Shown here: one piece after another, positions 34,425 through 43,496 of the stretch
Layout of the letters: the number at the start of each line of letters is the position of its first letter
How positions within the stretch are numbered: position 1 is the stretch's first letter
NCBI RefSeq assembly: GCF_002002885.1
Contig: NZ_CP019510.1
Location: forward strand, 3,162,001 to 3,226,000
Reading direction: 5' to 3'
From: Janthinobacterium sp. LM6
GTDB taxonomy: Bacteria > Pseudomonadota > Gammaproteobacteria > Burkholderiales > Burkholderiaceae_D
DNA: 64,000 bases
Made by a program: the position numbers and the translations under genes
Notes under the pieces: generated by a model
Told to the model about the DNA's origin: nothing
Database searches by the model: none
The model's input: only the letters and a program-made list of their open reading frames with translations

Positions 34425-35611
34425 GCTTTCTTGGCCGCCGGCGCGCCGCTGCCCCCATGGGCCAGCAGGCGCAGCACGACTTCTTTCTGGAAGGAACGAA
34501 ACTCCTTGTCCGCGCTGACGTTGGCGAAGGCCAGCACGGCCGTCTTGCTGGCGCGGTCGACGCAGACGACGGACGCGGCGCCCGGGTCGCCGCCGCTGTG
34601 CGTGGCCAGCGCCCGGCCGTCGACGTCGCGCAAGAGCCAGACGAGGGCCTGGCGCACGGATGAATCGGCGGGCACGACGGGGGCCGCTTGCGGGGCAAAA
34701 AACAATTGCAGGGTGGCATCTTGCAGGTAGCGGTGGCCATCGACCCGGCCGCCATTGCTGAAGATGGCCAGGAAACGGGCGAAGTCATGCGCCGAGCTGC
34801 GCAGCAGGCCGGCCGGCCAGTCCGGGTAGCCGACGGGCGGCAGCACTTGCAGGCCCGGCTCCTTGTGCGCATAAGGCTGGGCGACGACGGCGCGCCGGGG
34901 CAAGCCGGCCAGGCTCCACGCCGTATTGTCCATGCCCAGCGGTTCGAACAGGTGCTCGTGCGTAAAGGCGTCGAGGCCATCGGGGTTCACGCGGCCCACC
35001 AGATAGCCGAGCAGGGCGATGCCGACATTGCTGTAGCGCCATTCCGTGCCGGGCCGGGCGGCAAACGACACGTCCGCGTCATACCAGGCGCCGCCGCGCG
35101 ACAGATAGCCCTTGACGAAGTCGCGCAGGGGCAAGCGCGGGTCGCCCTGCACGGCAAACGCTGTCGTCTTTTCGTACACGGCGTCGGAAATGCCCGAGGT
35201 GTGGCTGAGCAAGTGCCGAAAGGTGATGGGCACGTCGGGAAACTTCGGATGCATGAGCGGGAAGTCCAGGTAGGCCGCCACCTTGTCGTCGAGCTGGAAG
35301 GCGCCCTGTTCCAGCAGCATCATGACGGCCGCGGCCGTGACGAGCTTGCTGACGGACGCGACATGGAACACCGTGTTGGCATCGGCCTTCTTGCCGGCCT
35401 GGATGTCGGCCCAGCCATAGCCGCGCGCGAAAATGGTTTGCTCGCCGCGCACCACGGCCACGCTCATGCCCGGCGTTTCCGTGCGCGCCAGGCCGTCGCG
35501 CATGAAGCCGTCAAATTCCGTTTCCCACGCCAGCCTGGCCGGATCGGTGGCGCAGCCCGTTTGCAGCAGGGCCAGTGAGACACCCAGTCCCAGCACGCTT
35601 CGTCGTTTCAT
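34421..35611 (-). CDS. Serine hydrolase lipoprotein of the class C beta-lactamase/esterase family
   Basis: A 396-aa exported lipoprotein: signal MKRRSVLGLGVSLALLQTGC with lipobox LQTGC (C20). The penicillin-binding-protein-like fold is shown by the S-x-x-K nucleophile motif S86-V-S-K89, the tyrosine box YSN (in EWRYSNVGIALLGYLVGR), and HSGGDPG as the KTG-box equivalent. HLLSHTSGISD is typical of EstB/Pbp4*-type hydrolases. Family members act as esterases, D-aminopeptidases or peptidoglycan peptidases. A true resistance beta-lactamase is unlikely given the HxG box and lipid anchor. Monocistronic by position. Confidence 0.88.
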   Translation of the reverse strand: MKRRSVLGLGVSLALLQTGCATDPARLAWETEFDGFMRDGLARTETPGMSVAVVRGEQTIFARGYGWADIQAGKKADANTVFHVASVSKLVTAAAVMMLLEQGAFQLDDKVAAYLDFPLMHPKFPDVPITFRHLLSHTSGISDAVYEKTTAFAVQGDPRLPLRDFVKGYLSRGGAWYDADVSFAARPGTEWRYSNVGIALLGYLVGRVNPDGLDAFTHEHLFEPLGMDNTAWSLAGLPRRAVVAQPYAHKEPGLQVLPPVGYPDWPAGLLRSSAHDFARFLAIFSNGGRVDGHRYLQDATLQLFFAPQAAPVVPADSSVRQALVWLLRDVDGRALATHSGGDPGAASVVCVDRASKTAVLAFANVSADKEFRSFQKEVVLRLLAHGGSGAPAAKKA

Positions 35612-35733
35612 TGATTCTTTCTTTAGCCATTTTTAATTATCTTAACAATATTTCCGCCCGCCATAGGGGCGATTGACAAATCATTGCTCTGTAGCAATGA
35701 CAAAAGGGGATTGCCGGCGCTCATTTACACCAG

Positions 35734-37038
35734 TTATTTGCGCCAGTAGCGTTCCAGCAGCGGTTTGACCGTCAGGCCGTGCGCGACGATGGACAGGATG
35801 ACGACGACCAGGGTGATGTCGGCCAGTTCGCGCGCCAGGCCCTGCGGCAAGCCATGCGCGATGGCATAGCTGAGGTAGTACAGCGAGCCGATGCCGCGCA
35901 CGCCGAACCAGGCGGCCAGCCCGCGCAGGCGCACGCTGGTGCCCGAAGCGAGCAAACCGAGCATCACGCTGGCCGGACGCGCCACGAGCAGCAGGAACAG
36001 CGCCACGCTCCACGCCTGCCAGCGCCAGGCGGCAGCCGTGACGGCGCCGCCAAGCAACAGCACCAAGGTCAGTTCGGACAGGCGTTCCAGGTGTTCCTTG
36101 AAGACGAGCGATTCGCCGCTGACGGTCAGCGTCACCTCGCTGTCGTGCGGCCTGGCGGCGGACGCGGCGTGGGTTTCCCCCGCTTGCAGCAAGCCTTGCC
36201 GGTCTTTCGGCGCGCCGGCCAGCCGCAGTTCCGTCTGGCGCAAGGCCACGCCGGCAAAGAACACGGCCAGGAAGCCCCACGCGTGCAGCCAGGTAGTCAC
36301 GCCGTAGACGAAGGCGATCAGGCCCAGGGCCGCCAGGTCGTCCAGCATGGCGTGTTTCGGCTCCTTGGCGCGCACTTGCCAGCCCAGCCAGGCCAGCAGT
36401 GCGCCGCCGGCCGCGCCCAGGGCGATGGCGCCCGCGCTGGCCCAGACCAAATCGCGCCACAGCCAGGTGGCGCCATGGGGACCCAGCTCATGCAAGCCCA
36501 GCAATCCCAGGCCCAGCATGACGAAGGGAAAGCCGCTGCCGTCGTTCATGCCCGCCTCGCTGGTGAGCATGAAACGCAATTGCTCGCTGTCGCCCGCATG
36601 GCGCAGCTGCACGTCGGTGGCCAGCACGGGGTCGGTGGGCGCGAGGATGGCGCCCAGCAGCACGCCCGCGCCCAGGGGCAGGCCCAGCACCAGGCAGGCG
36701 AAGGCGGCCACCAGGGCCACGGAGATGGCCATCGACAGCCAGGCCAGGCGCAGCGACGGCAGCCAGCGCGCCAGGCTGAACGGCACGGGCATCTTCACGC
36801 CGGCGGAAAACAGGGAAATGAGGACGGCGATTTCCGTCAGGGTTTCCAGCAGGGGCGCCTGCTGCACCAGGTCGAAGGCAAACAGGCCGAGGAACATGGG
36901 CCCCAGCAGCAGGCCCACGCCCAGGTACGCCATGGCCGAAGTCAAGGGCAGGCGCGCGATGCCGTCGGCGCCCAGGCCGCGCGCCAGCATCAGGCAGCCG
37001 ATCAGGATGAACCAGGCGGTGGTGCTCATGTGAACCAT
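35734..37038 (-). CDS. Cation:proton antiporter (CPA1/NhaP type)
   Basis: Inner-membrane sodium(or potassium)/proton exchanger of 434 aa with about twelve helices. Family marks are LGVGLLLGPMFLGL, GAILAPTDPVLATDV (the ion-binding TDP in an unwound helix) and LTSEAGMNDGSGFPFVMLGL (the ND pair), then the FFAGVALRQTEL region. A cytoplasmic loop with DRQGLLQAGETHAASAARPH is poorly conserved. A second ATG three codons inside is an equally good start; neither has a strong ribosome site. It starts 42 nt after the MscS-like gene on the same strand, suggesting a shared osmotic/ionic stress transcript. Confidence 0.88.
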   Translation of the reverse strand: MVHMSTTAWFILIGCLMLARGLGADGIARLPLTSAMAYLGVGLLLGPMFLGLFAFDLVQQAPLLETLTEIAVLISLFSAGVKMPVPFSLARWLPSLRLAWLSMAISVALVAAFACLVLGLPLGAGVLLGAILAPTDPVLATDVQLRHAGDSEQLRFMLTSEAGMNDGSGFPFVMLGLGLLGLHELGPHGATWLWRDLVWASAGAIALGAAGGALLAWLGWQVRAKEPKHAMLDDLAALGLIAFVYGVTTWLHAWGFLAVFFAGVALRQTELRLAGAPKDRQGLLQAGETHAASAARPHDSEVTLTVSGESLVFKEHLERLSELTLVLLLGGAVTAAAWRWQAWSVALFLLLVARPASVMLGLLASGTSVRLRGLAAWFGVRGIGSLYYLSYAIAHGLPQGLARELADITLVVVILSIVAHGLTVKPLLERYWRK

Positions 37039-37080
37039 TGTAGCGGCGCGCGGGCCAGGGCAGCGCGCCGCAGGCTATTT

Positions 37081-38196
37081 TTACGCCTTGTACAACTGTA
37101 CCGTATCGTTCTGCGCCTGCATGGCGTGCAGTTCGATGGGGTCGTGCGTGGAACGCAAGCGGGGCAGGCTGTGCGGATAATTGGTGGTGATAAAGGCCAG
37201 CATCTGCTCGCGCACGAGGCAGCGCAGCTCGAACGCCGTGCCCGAATCCACCGCGCTGATCAGAAAGCGCACGCGCACGGCCCGCTCGTTCGAATCCGTC
37301 GCCTGCACGGTGCAGACGCGGCCATCCCATTGCTTGGCGCCTTCGCAGATGCGCGTCAGTTCCGCGCGCAGGGGCTCGATCGGGACGCTGAAGTCCAGCC
37401 ACAGGAACACCGTGCCCAGGATGTCCGAAGAGGTATGCGTCCAGTTCTCGAACGGATTTTCGATGAACCACTGCAGCGGCACGATCAGGCGGCGCTCGTC
37501 CCACACGCGCACGACCACATAGGTGCCCTTGATTTCCTCGACCGTGCCCCATTCGCCATTAACGATCAGCACGTCATCGATGCGGATGGGTTGAGAAAAC
37601 GCAATTTGCAGCCCTGCAATGAAATTGCCGAGCACGGGACGTGCCGCGATACCGGCCACCAGGCCCGCCACGCCGGCCGAGGCCAGCAGGCTGGCGCCGA
37701 TCTGTCTTGCGCCGGGCAAGGTCAGCAGCACGAAGGACACGCCCAGCAGGACGACGATCGCGTGCGCGCTGCGCGTGAGCACGCGGGCCTGGGTGATCCG
37801 GCGCCGCGCGCGCAGGTTGTCGGCCGCGTCGACGGGGTTGATTTCGGAAATCGTGATGGACAGCGACTCGATGCATTGCATGGCCAGCCAGGTCAGCGCG
37901 ATGATCAGCGCCACGCTGGTGACATGCGATATGGCGACCAGGCCCGGCGTGTCGTCGGGCGCGCTGGCCAGCACCATGCGCAGGCCGAAGACGATCAGGC
38001 ACAGCTGGCTGGCGCGGAAGGCCACGCGCGCCACGTTGCTGGCCAGCGCGTGGCCCTGGGCCAATCTTTTCAGCAAGCCGATGCCGGCCCGGTGCACGCC
38101 GATGGCGACCACGGTGACGAGCAGGGCGGAAACGAGCACGGTCAGCGCCGAGCGCAGCGGGCCTCCCATCAGCGAGTGGAACGTGCTGAGATCCAT
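37081..38196 (-). CDS. MscS-family mechanosensitive channel
   Basis: Small-conductance mechanosensitive channel protein, 371 aa, that releases solutes on hypo-osmotic shock. Four or five N-terminal helices end in the pore-lining, Gly/Ala-rich TM3 (ASLLASAGVAGLVAGIAARP), followed by VLGNFIAGLQIAFSQPIRID. The beta domain reads DVLIVNGEWGTVEEIKGTYV and VRVWDERRLIVPLQWFIENP, as in the YnaI/YbdG-like subgroup. A C-terminal alpha/beta domain completes it. The start was placed at MDLSTFHS with AAGGAG 9 nt upstream, not at the much longer frame. Divergent from the trehalose operon 238 nt away. Confidence 0.9.
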   Translation of the reverse strand: MDLSTFHSLMGGPLRSALTVLVSALLVTVVAIGVHRAGIGLLKRLAQGHALASNVARVAFRASQLCLIVFGLRMVLASAPDDTPGLVAISHVTSVALIIALTWLAMQCIESLSITISEINPVDAADNLRARRRITQARVLTRSAHAIVVLLGVSFVLLTLPGARQIGASLLASAGVAGLVAGIAARPVLGNFIAGLQIAFSQPIRIDDVLIVNGEWGTVEEIKGTYVVVRVWDERRLIVPLQWFIENPFENWTHTSSDILGTVFLWLDFSVPIEPLRAELTRICEGAKQWDGRVCTVQATDSNERAVRVRFLISAVDSGTAFELRCLVREQMLAFITTNYPHSLPRLRSTHDPIELHAMQAQNDTVQLYKA

Positions 38197-38434
38197 AGGC
38201 GAAAACTCCTTGTTTTTAAATGAAATGGATGTCGGAAGCGGTATTTTACGGGCAGATGGCGTAACGGGGGCGTGCGTTGCCGTACGGATAAGACCTGCAT
38301 CAAGGTGGATACTGGAAGAAATTGCTGCGCTGCGCCATGCCACGTTGACGTTTCAATACGGAAAGCAAACGGGCGTCGCCGCAGTGGAAACATAGTCATA
38401 CTTGCCATGCTTTTTGTTTTTGCAAAGGAAAACG

Positions 38435-40726
38435 ATGATAGTACGATCACTGCGAATGTCCTTGCGCTTCATCCTGCCGCTGGCCCTCATGCTGGGGCTG
38501 TTTGCCTATATCGTTGTACCCCTGCTCGACAATATCACCCTGCGCTGGTATGTGCGCGACCTCGACAGCCGGGCCGAATTGCTCGCTGGAACCCTCCGCC
38601 CCTCGCTCACCGAATACCTGCCCGCGCAGGATGCCACGCGCATAGGTGAACTGTTCCAGGGCGCCACGCGCGACGAACGGCTGATCGCCATCGGCTTTTG
38701 CGACAATGCGGGCCACTTGCTGTACCAGTCCGCGCAATACCCGGCTTCCATCGGCTGCTGGAGCACGCCTCCCACGGGCGGCCTGTACAAATCCCTCGCG
38801 CAATTGCCGCAGGGCCAGGTCCACCTCAGCGAAACGCCCGTCATGCAGGATGCGTCCCAACTGGGACGGCTGGTGCTGGTGCAGGACATGAGCTTTGTCG
38901 AGCGCCGCAATACCGATACCAAGCGCTTCATCTTTGCCTTCCTGGCCGTGCTGGCCGTGCTCATTTCCCTGATGACCGTGTTCGTGGCCCACCTGAGCTG
39001 GCGCGGCTGGCTGTCGGCCGTGAAAGATATCTTGCGGGGCGAGTTGCTGCCGAAAAGCAATGGCGCAGTGGCCGCCGCCACGGCGCCCGCCGCCGCGCCC
39101 GCGCCGCCGCCGGAAATGCAGCCGCTGATCGGCGACTTGCGCGAATTGCTGCAGGAATACCATCTGGAACGCCAGGGCGATAACGGCTGGTCGTCCGACT
39201 GGACGCCGGACAAGCTGCGCGCGCTGCTGGAAGCGGACTTGCAGGGCGACCAGGTGCTCGTCGTGTCGAACCGCGAACCATATATCCACACCAAAACAGA
39301 GAGCGGGATCGTCGTGCAGCGCCCCGCCAGCGGCCTGGTGACGGCCGTGGAAGCCGTGATGCGCGCGTGCTCCGGCACGTGGATCGCGCATGGCGCAGGT
39401 TCCGCCGACCGCGAGACGGTGGATAAACTCGACCACGTGCCCGTGCCGCCCGATAACCCCAGCTATACCTTGCGCCGCGTGTGGCTGACGCAAGAGGAAG
39501 AGCAGGGATATTATTATGGTTTCGCCAATGAAGGCATGTGGCCGCTGTGCCATATCGCCCACGTGCGCCCCGTATTCCGCTCGTCCGACTGGGAGCAGTA
39601 TGTCAAGGTCAACCGCCGCTTCGCCGACGCCGTGATCGCCGAGGCGAAGACGGACAACCCCGTCGTGCTGGTGCAGGACTATCACTTCGCCTTGCTGCCG
39701 CGCATGGTGCGCGAAGCCTTGCCGAAGGCGACGATTATTACCTTCTGGCATATCCCCTGGCCGAATTCGGAGTCGTTCGGCATTTGCCCATGGCGCGAGG
39801 AAATCCTCGACGGCTTGCTGGGCAGCACCATCCTCGGCTTCCACACGCCATTCCACCGCAAGAATTTCCTCGAAACGGTGGACCGCTACCTGGAAACCCG
39901 CATCGAGCCGGAAGCATCGACCATTTCCTACGGCGGCGAGATGACGCAGGTCGAGGATTACCCGATTTCCATCGCCTGGCCCGAGGACGACCCGGCGCAG
40001 CCCGACGTGGCCAGCTGCCGAGCGCAGATTCGCAGCGAGTTGGGCGTGGCACAAGACCACTTGCTGGGCATCGGCGTGGACCGCCTCGATTACACGAAAG
40101 GCATCGTCGAGCGCTTCCAGGCCGTCGAGCGCATGTTCGAATTGCAGCCCGGCATGGTCGGAAATTTCACTTTCGTGCAGATCGCCGCCCCCAGCCGCGC
40201 TTCGCTTGACGAATATCAAAGTTTTGATGCCCGGGTGCGCAAGATGGTCGAGCGCATCAACCGCCGTTTCGGCAGCGGCGACTACGTGCCCATCCTGCTG
40301 AAAGCCGAGCACCATGGCCAGGACGACTTGCAGCGCTATTTCCGCGCCTCGGAAGTGTGCATGGTGACAAGCTTGCATGACGGCATGAACCTGGTGGCCA
40401 AGGAATTCATCGCCGCGCGCGACGACGAGCTGGGCGTACTTGTTTTAAGTCAATTCACCGGCGCCGCGCGCGAGCTGCATGAGGCGCTGATCATCAATCC
40501 TTACCACATCGAGCAGGGCGCCGACGCCCTGTACCGTGCCCTGGTGATGCCGCCCGTGGAACAGCGCGAGCGCATGAAGAGCATGCGGGCCCGCGTGAAA
40601 CATTTCAATGTCTACCGCTGGGCCGGGCGCATGCTGCTGGACGCGGCCCGTTTGCGCCAGCGCGACAAGGTCATGACCAAGATCGACGCCCACAGCCGCA
40701 TCAAGCGGCGCAAGGGGATGATCTGA
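38435..40726 (+). CDS. otsA: Trehalose-6-phosphate synthase with N-terminal membrane sensor-like module
   Basis: GT20 enzyme that joins UDP-glucose and glucose-6-phosphate to trehalose-6-phosphate. The synthase covers about 273-745 of 763 aa: [78 protein letters not shown] (the phosphate/UDP-binding Arg and Lys) and [20 protein letters not shown]. Ahead of it is something E. coli OtsA lacks: helix about 11-32, an extracytoplasmic domain (about 33-162), a second helix (about 164-186), a HAMP-like stretch and an Ala/Pro linker. The enzyme should therefore be tethered to the inner membrane. AAAGGAAAACG precedes the chosen ATG. The stop overlaps the otsB start (TGATG). Confidence 0.92.
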   Translation: MIVRSLRMSLRFILPLALMLGLFAYIVVPLLDNITLRWYVRDLDSRAELLAGTLRPSLTEYLPAQDATRIGELFQGATRDERLIAIGFCDNAGHLLYQSAQYPASIGCWSTPPTGGLYKSLAQLPQGQVHLSETPVMQDASQLGRLVLVQDMSFVERRNTDTKRFIFAFLAVLAVLISLMTVFVAHLSWRGWLSAVKDILRGELLPKSNGAVAAATAPAAAPAPPPEMQPLIGDLRELLQEYHLERQGDNGWSSDWTPDKLRALLEADLQGDQVLVVSNREPYIHTKTESGIVVQRPASGLVTAVEAVMRACSGTWIAHGAGSADRETVDKLDHVPVPPDNPSYTLRRVWLTQEEEQGYYYGFANEGMWPLCHIAHVRPVFRSSDWEQYVKVNRRFADAVIAEAKTDNPVVLVQDYHFALLPRMVREALPKATIITFWHIPWPNSESFGICPWREEILDGLLGSTILGFHTPFHRKNFLETVDRYLETRIEPEASTISYGGEMTQVEDYPISIAWPEDDPAQPDVASCRAQIRSELGVAQDHLLGIGVDRLDYTKGIVERFQAVERMFELQPGMVGNFTFVQIAAPSRASLDEYQSFDARVRKMVERINRRFGSGDYVPILLKAEHHGQDDLQRYFRASEVCMVTSLHDGMNLVAKEFIAARDDELGVLVLSQFTGAARELHEALIINPYHIEQGADALYRALVMPPVEQRERMKSMRARVKHFNVYRWAGRMLLDAARLRQRDKVMTKIDAHSRIKRRKGMI

Positions 40727-41487
40727 TGGCCGATACCCCTGACGATAGCGCGGCCTTGCTGCAATTGCTGGGTACGCCCAGCACAGCCGTTTTCCTCGAC
40801 TTCGACGGCACCCTGGTCGACCTGGCGCCCACGCCCGACGGCGTGCGCCTGGAAGCGGGCGTCATTGAGGCGCTGGCGCTGCTGGCCGAACGCCATGGCG
40901 GCGCGCTGGCCCTGATTTCCGGCCGTCCCATTGCCCAGATCGACGCCATGCTGGCGCCCCTGGTGTTGCCGGTGGCCGGCGTGCATGGCGTGGAGCGGCG
41001 CGGCGCCGATGGCAAGTTGCACGTGGCGGCCACGCCCGATGTGTCGCCCGTGCTGGCGCGCGCGCTGGCGCTGGCGGCGATGCATCCCGGCTTGCTGGTG
41101 GAGCAGAAGCGCGGCGCCGTGGCCCTGCATTACCGGCTGGCGCCGGAACTCGAACAATTGTGCATGCAAGAAATGACGGCGGCCGTGCAAGCGTGTCCGG
41201 GGATATTGCTGTTGCATGGCAAAATGGTTCTGGAAGCCAAGCCGTCCGCCACGGACAAGGGCGGCGCCATCGCCGCCTTCCTGCGCGAAACCCCGTTCGC
41301 CGGCCGCCGGCCCGTGTTCGCGGGCGACGACACCACCGATGAGGCAGGCTTTGCTTTTGTTCAACAAGCAGGCGGGCAGGGCATCAAAGTGGGCAACGGC
41401 CCCAGCGCCGCCACCCTGCACCTGGCCAGCCCGCGCGCCTTGCGCGCCGCGCTGCTGGCCGCGTCCGTATCCCCTTTCAAGGAGTAG
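40726..41487 (+). CDS. otsB: Trehalose-6-phosphate phosphatase
   Basis: HAD-superfamily phosphatase, 253 aa, that turns trehalose-6-phosphate into trehalose. Motif I is FLDFDGTLVDLAP (nucleophile D25 and acid D27), motif II ISGRPIAQID, motif III a Lys around KMVLEAKPSATDKGGAI, and motif IV FAGDDTTDEAGF. The length agrees with E. coli OtsB (about 266 aa). It is translationally coupled to otsA by a one-base overlap and lies 3 nt before the GH15 gene, so the three form one operon. Confidence 0.95.
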   Translation: MADTPDDSAALLQLLGTPSTAVFLDFDGTLVDLAPTPDGVRLEAGVIEALALLAERHGGALALISGRPIAQIDAMLAPLVLPVAGVHGVERRGADGKLHVAATPDVSPVLARALALAAMHPGLLVEQKRGAVALHYRLAPELEQLCMQEMTAAVQACPGILLLHGKMVLEAKPSATDKGGAIAAFLRETPFAGRRPVFAGDDTTDEAGFAFVQQAGGQGIKVGNGPSAATLHLASPRALRAALLAASVSPFKE

Positions 41488-41490
41488 CCG

Positions 41491-43320
41491 ATGAGCATAT
41501 CCAATGAACAAGCTGATGACACCCCCGGCGGCGCGCCCGCGCAAGCGTCCCTCAACTGCGGCGTGGTGGGCAATTGCGCCTTCAACGCCCTGATCGACCA
41601 GGCGGGGCAGGTCGTCTGGTCTTGCCTGCCCCGTTTCGATGGCGATCCCGTCTTCAACCGCTTGCTGGACGACACGAAAAACGGCAGCGTGTGGGCCATC
41701 GACATCGAGAACTTTGCGCGCAGCGAGCAAGTCTATGAACCGAACACGGCCGTGCTGCGCACGCGCCTGTACGACACGCAGGGGCGCGGCGTGGAAATCA
41801 CGGATTTCGCGCCCCGTTTCCTCAGCCGCGACCGCATGTTCCGCCCGCTGATGCTGATCCGCCGGGTCCGGCCGCTCGACCACGCCGTGCGCATCCGCGT
41901 GCGGCTGCGCCCCCGCTACGACTGGGGCCGGCTGGCGCCGCAGATCACGCAGGGCAGCCACCACATCCGCTACGTGGGGCCGGAACAGACCTTGCGCCTG
42001 AACACCGATGTTTCGCTCAACTATGTACTGAGCGAAACGTATTTCGTGCTGGGCGGCACGGCCAACTTCCTGCTGGGCCCCGATGAAACCTTGGCCGGCG
42101 GCATCGACGAGACGGCGCGCATCTTCGAAAAGGAAACCATCAACTATTGGCGCACCTACACGCGCCGGCTGGCCGTGCCGCTGGAATGGCAGGACGTGGT
42201 CATCCGCGCCGCCATCACATTAAAACTGTCTTTATATGAAGACACGGGCGCCATCATCGCCGCCATGACCACCAGTATCCCGGAAGCGCCGGGCAGCAGC
42301 CGCAACTGGGATTACCGTTACTGCTGGCTGCGCGACGCCTTCTTTGTCGTGCGGGCATTGAACAGCCTGTCGGAAGTGGGCACGATGGAAGAGTATCTGC
42401 GCTGGCTGACGAATATCGTCGCCCGCTCGAAGGGCGGCCACATCCAGCCCCTGTACGGCATCGGCCTGGAAGAGCAGTTGCCCGAATCCATGCTCGATCA
42501 CTTGCCCGGCTACCGGGGCAATGGCCCTGTGCGCGTGGGCAACCAGGCGCAGGAACACTTCCAGCACGACGTCTACGGCAACATTGTATTAGGGGCGGCG
42601 CAGGCTTTCCTCGACCACCGCCTGTTCCACCGGGCCGGCAAGGCCGAGTTTGCCGCGCTGGAAGCCGTGGGCGACCAGGCATTCCGGCTGCACGCGGAGC
42701 CGGACGCGGGCATGTGGGAGCTGCGCACGCGCGCCAGGGTCCACACTTCGTCCATGCTGATGAGCTGGGCCGCCTGCGACCGCCTGGCGAAAGTCGCGCA
42801 CAAGCTGGGCTTGGACGACCGGGCCGACCACTGGAACAGCCGCGCCGTGCTGATCCGCGAACGGCTGCTGCGCGAAGCGTGGAGCGAAGAGCGCCAGGCG
42901 TTTGCCGAAAGCCTGGGCGGACGCGACCTTGACGCCTCCGTCCTGCTGATGGCGGAAGTCAACTTCATCGACCCCATGGACCCCCGTTTCATCGCCACCG
43001 TCGATGCGCTGGAAGCTTCGCTGTGCGACGGCCCCTACATGCGCCGCTACGAAGCGCCCGACGACTTCGGGAAACCCGAGACGGCCTTCAACATCTGCAC
43101 TTTCTGGCGCATCGACGCCCTGGCGCGCATCGGCAGGAAGGACGAAGCGCGCAAGATCTTCGAAACGATGTTAATGGCGCGCAACCACCTGGGCCTGCTG
43201 TCGGAAGACACGCATCCCGTGACGGGAGAGATGTGGGGGAATTTTCCGCAGACTTACTCGATGGTGGGGTTGATCAACTGCGCGGTCAGGTTGTCGGCGC
43301 CTTGGGATAGTGCTATTTAA
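41491..43320 (+). CDS. Glycoside hydrolase family 15 protein (glucoamylase/trehalase-like)
   Basis: A 609-aa protein of the GH15 group often found with otsBA. An N-terminal beta-sandwich (about 15-230) opens with NCGVVGNCAFNALIDQAGQV and VWSCLPRFDGDPVF. The (alpha/alpha)6 barrel contains WDYRYCWLRDAFFVVRALN, the GH15 signature, with ENLRV-like segments replaced by GGHIQPLYGIGLEEQLPE. PETAFNICTFWRIDALARIG and GLLSEDTHPVTGEMWGNFPQ follow, the last carrying the probable catalytic glutamates. GH15 proteins include glucoamylases and, in mycobacteria, trehalases. With otsAB, trehalose turnover is plausible but the substrate is not proved. No signal peptide is seen, so it is cytoplasmic. Three nucleotides separate it from otsB. 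Confidence 0.87.
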   Translation: MSISNEQADDTPGGAPAQASLNCGVVGNCAFNALIDQAGQVVWSCLPRFDGDPVFNRLLDDTKNGSVWAIDIENFARSEQVYEPNTAVLRTRLYDTQGRGVEITDFAPRFLSRDRMFRPLMLIRRVRPLDHAVRIRVRLRPRYDWGRLAPQITQGSHHIRYVGPEQTLRLNTDVSLNYVLSETYFVLGGTANFLLGPDETLAGGIDETARIFEKETINYWRTYTRRLAVPLEWQDVVIRAAITLKLSLYEDTGAIIAAMTTSIPEAPGSSRNWDYRYCWLRDAFFVVRALNSLSEVGTMEEYLRWLTNIVARSKGGHIQPLYGIGLEEQLPESMLDHLPGYRGNGPVRVGNQAQEHFQHDVYGNIVLGAAQAFLDHRLFHRAGKAEFAALEAVGDQAFRLHAEPDAGMWELRTRARVHTSSMLMSWAACDRLAKVAHKLGLDDRADHWNSRAVLIRERLLREAWSEERQAFAESLGGRDLDASVLLMAEVNFIDPMDPRFIATVDALEASLCDGPYMRRYEAPDDFGKPETAFNICTFWRIDALARIGRKDEARKIFETMLMARNHLGLLSEDTHPVTGEMWGNFPQTYSMVGLINCAVRLSAPWDSAI

Positions 43321-43335
43321 GTGCGGGCCTGGATC

Positions 43336-43435
43336 GCGGGCCTGAGAAAATGTCCATGGCTGCGTTGCTTGGGCTTGCCGTACATTCGTACTGTCTGCGC
43401 CCGCGCGCCTTGCCCTGGCCATTTTTCAGGCCCGC
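43336..43435. repeat. Imperfect 100-nt inverted repeat between convergent genes
   Basis: Ends GCGGGCCTGA and TCAGGCCCGC are perfect complements. The next bases (GAAAATGTCCATGGC versus GCCATTTTT) continue the pairing imperfectly, and a GTACATTCGTAC palindrome lies near the centre. It fills most of the space between the GH15 gene and convergent mdcR. It could terminate both transcripts or be a dispersed intergenic element; only one copy is in the window. Confidence 0.55.
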
Positions 43436-43496
43436 TGGGCCCGAGGTACCCGGGCTGGAGACTCGGGCCTTGGTTTGATTTGCCATTGTTTAGATA

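Noticed and set aside
34421..35611. Antibiotic-resistance AmpC beta-lactamase
   Set aside because: It is a lipoprotein with an HSG rather than KTG third motif and esterase-like LSHTSG; resistance function is not supported.
35779..38223. 814-aa open frame antisense to the antiporter and MscS genes
   Set aside because: Spans two well-defined genes on the other strand and is composed of Gln/His/Arg/Gly runs.
43336..43435. Structured RNA or tRNA gene in the gap after the GH15 gene
   Set aside because: No tRNA cloverleaf or T-loop sequence; the pairing is a single long imperfect hairpin.
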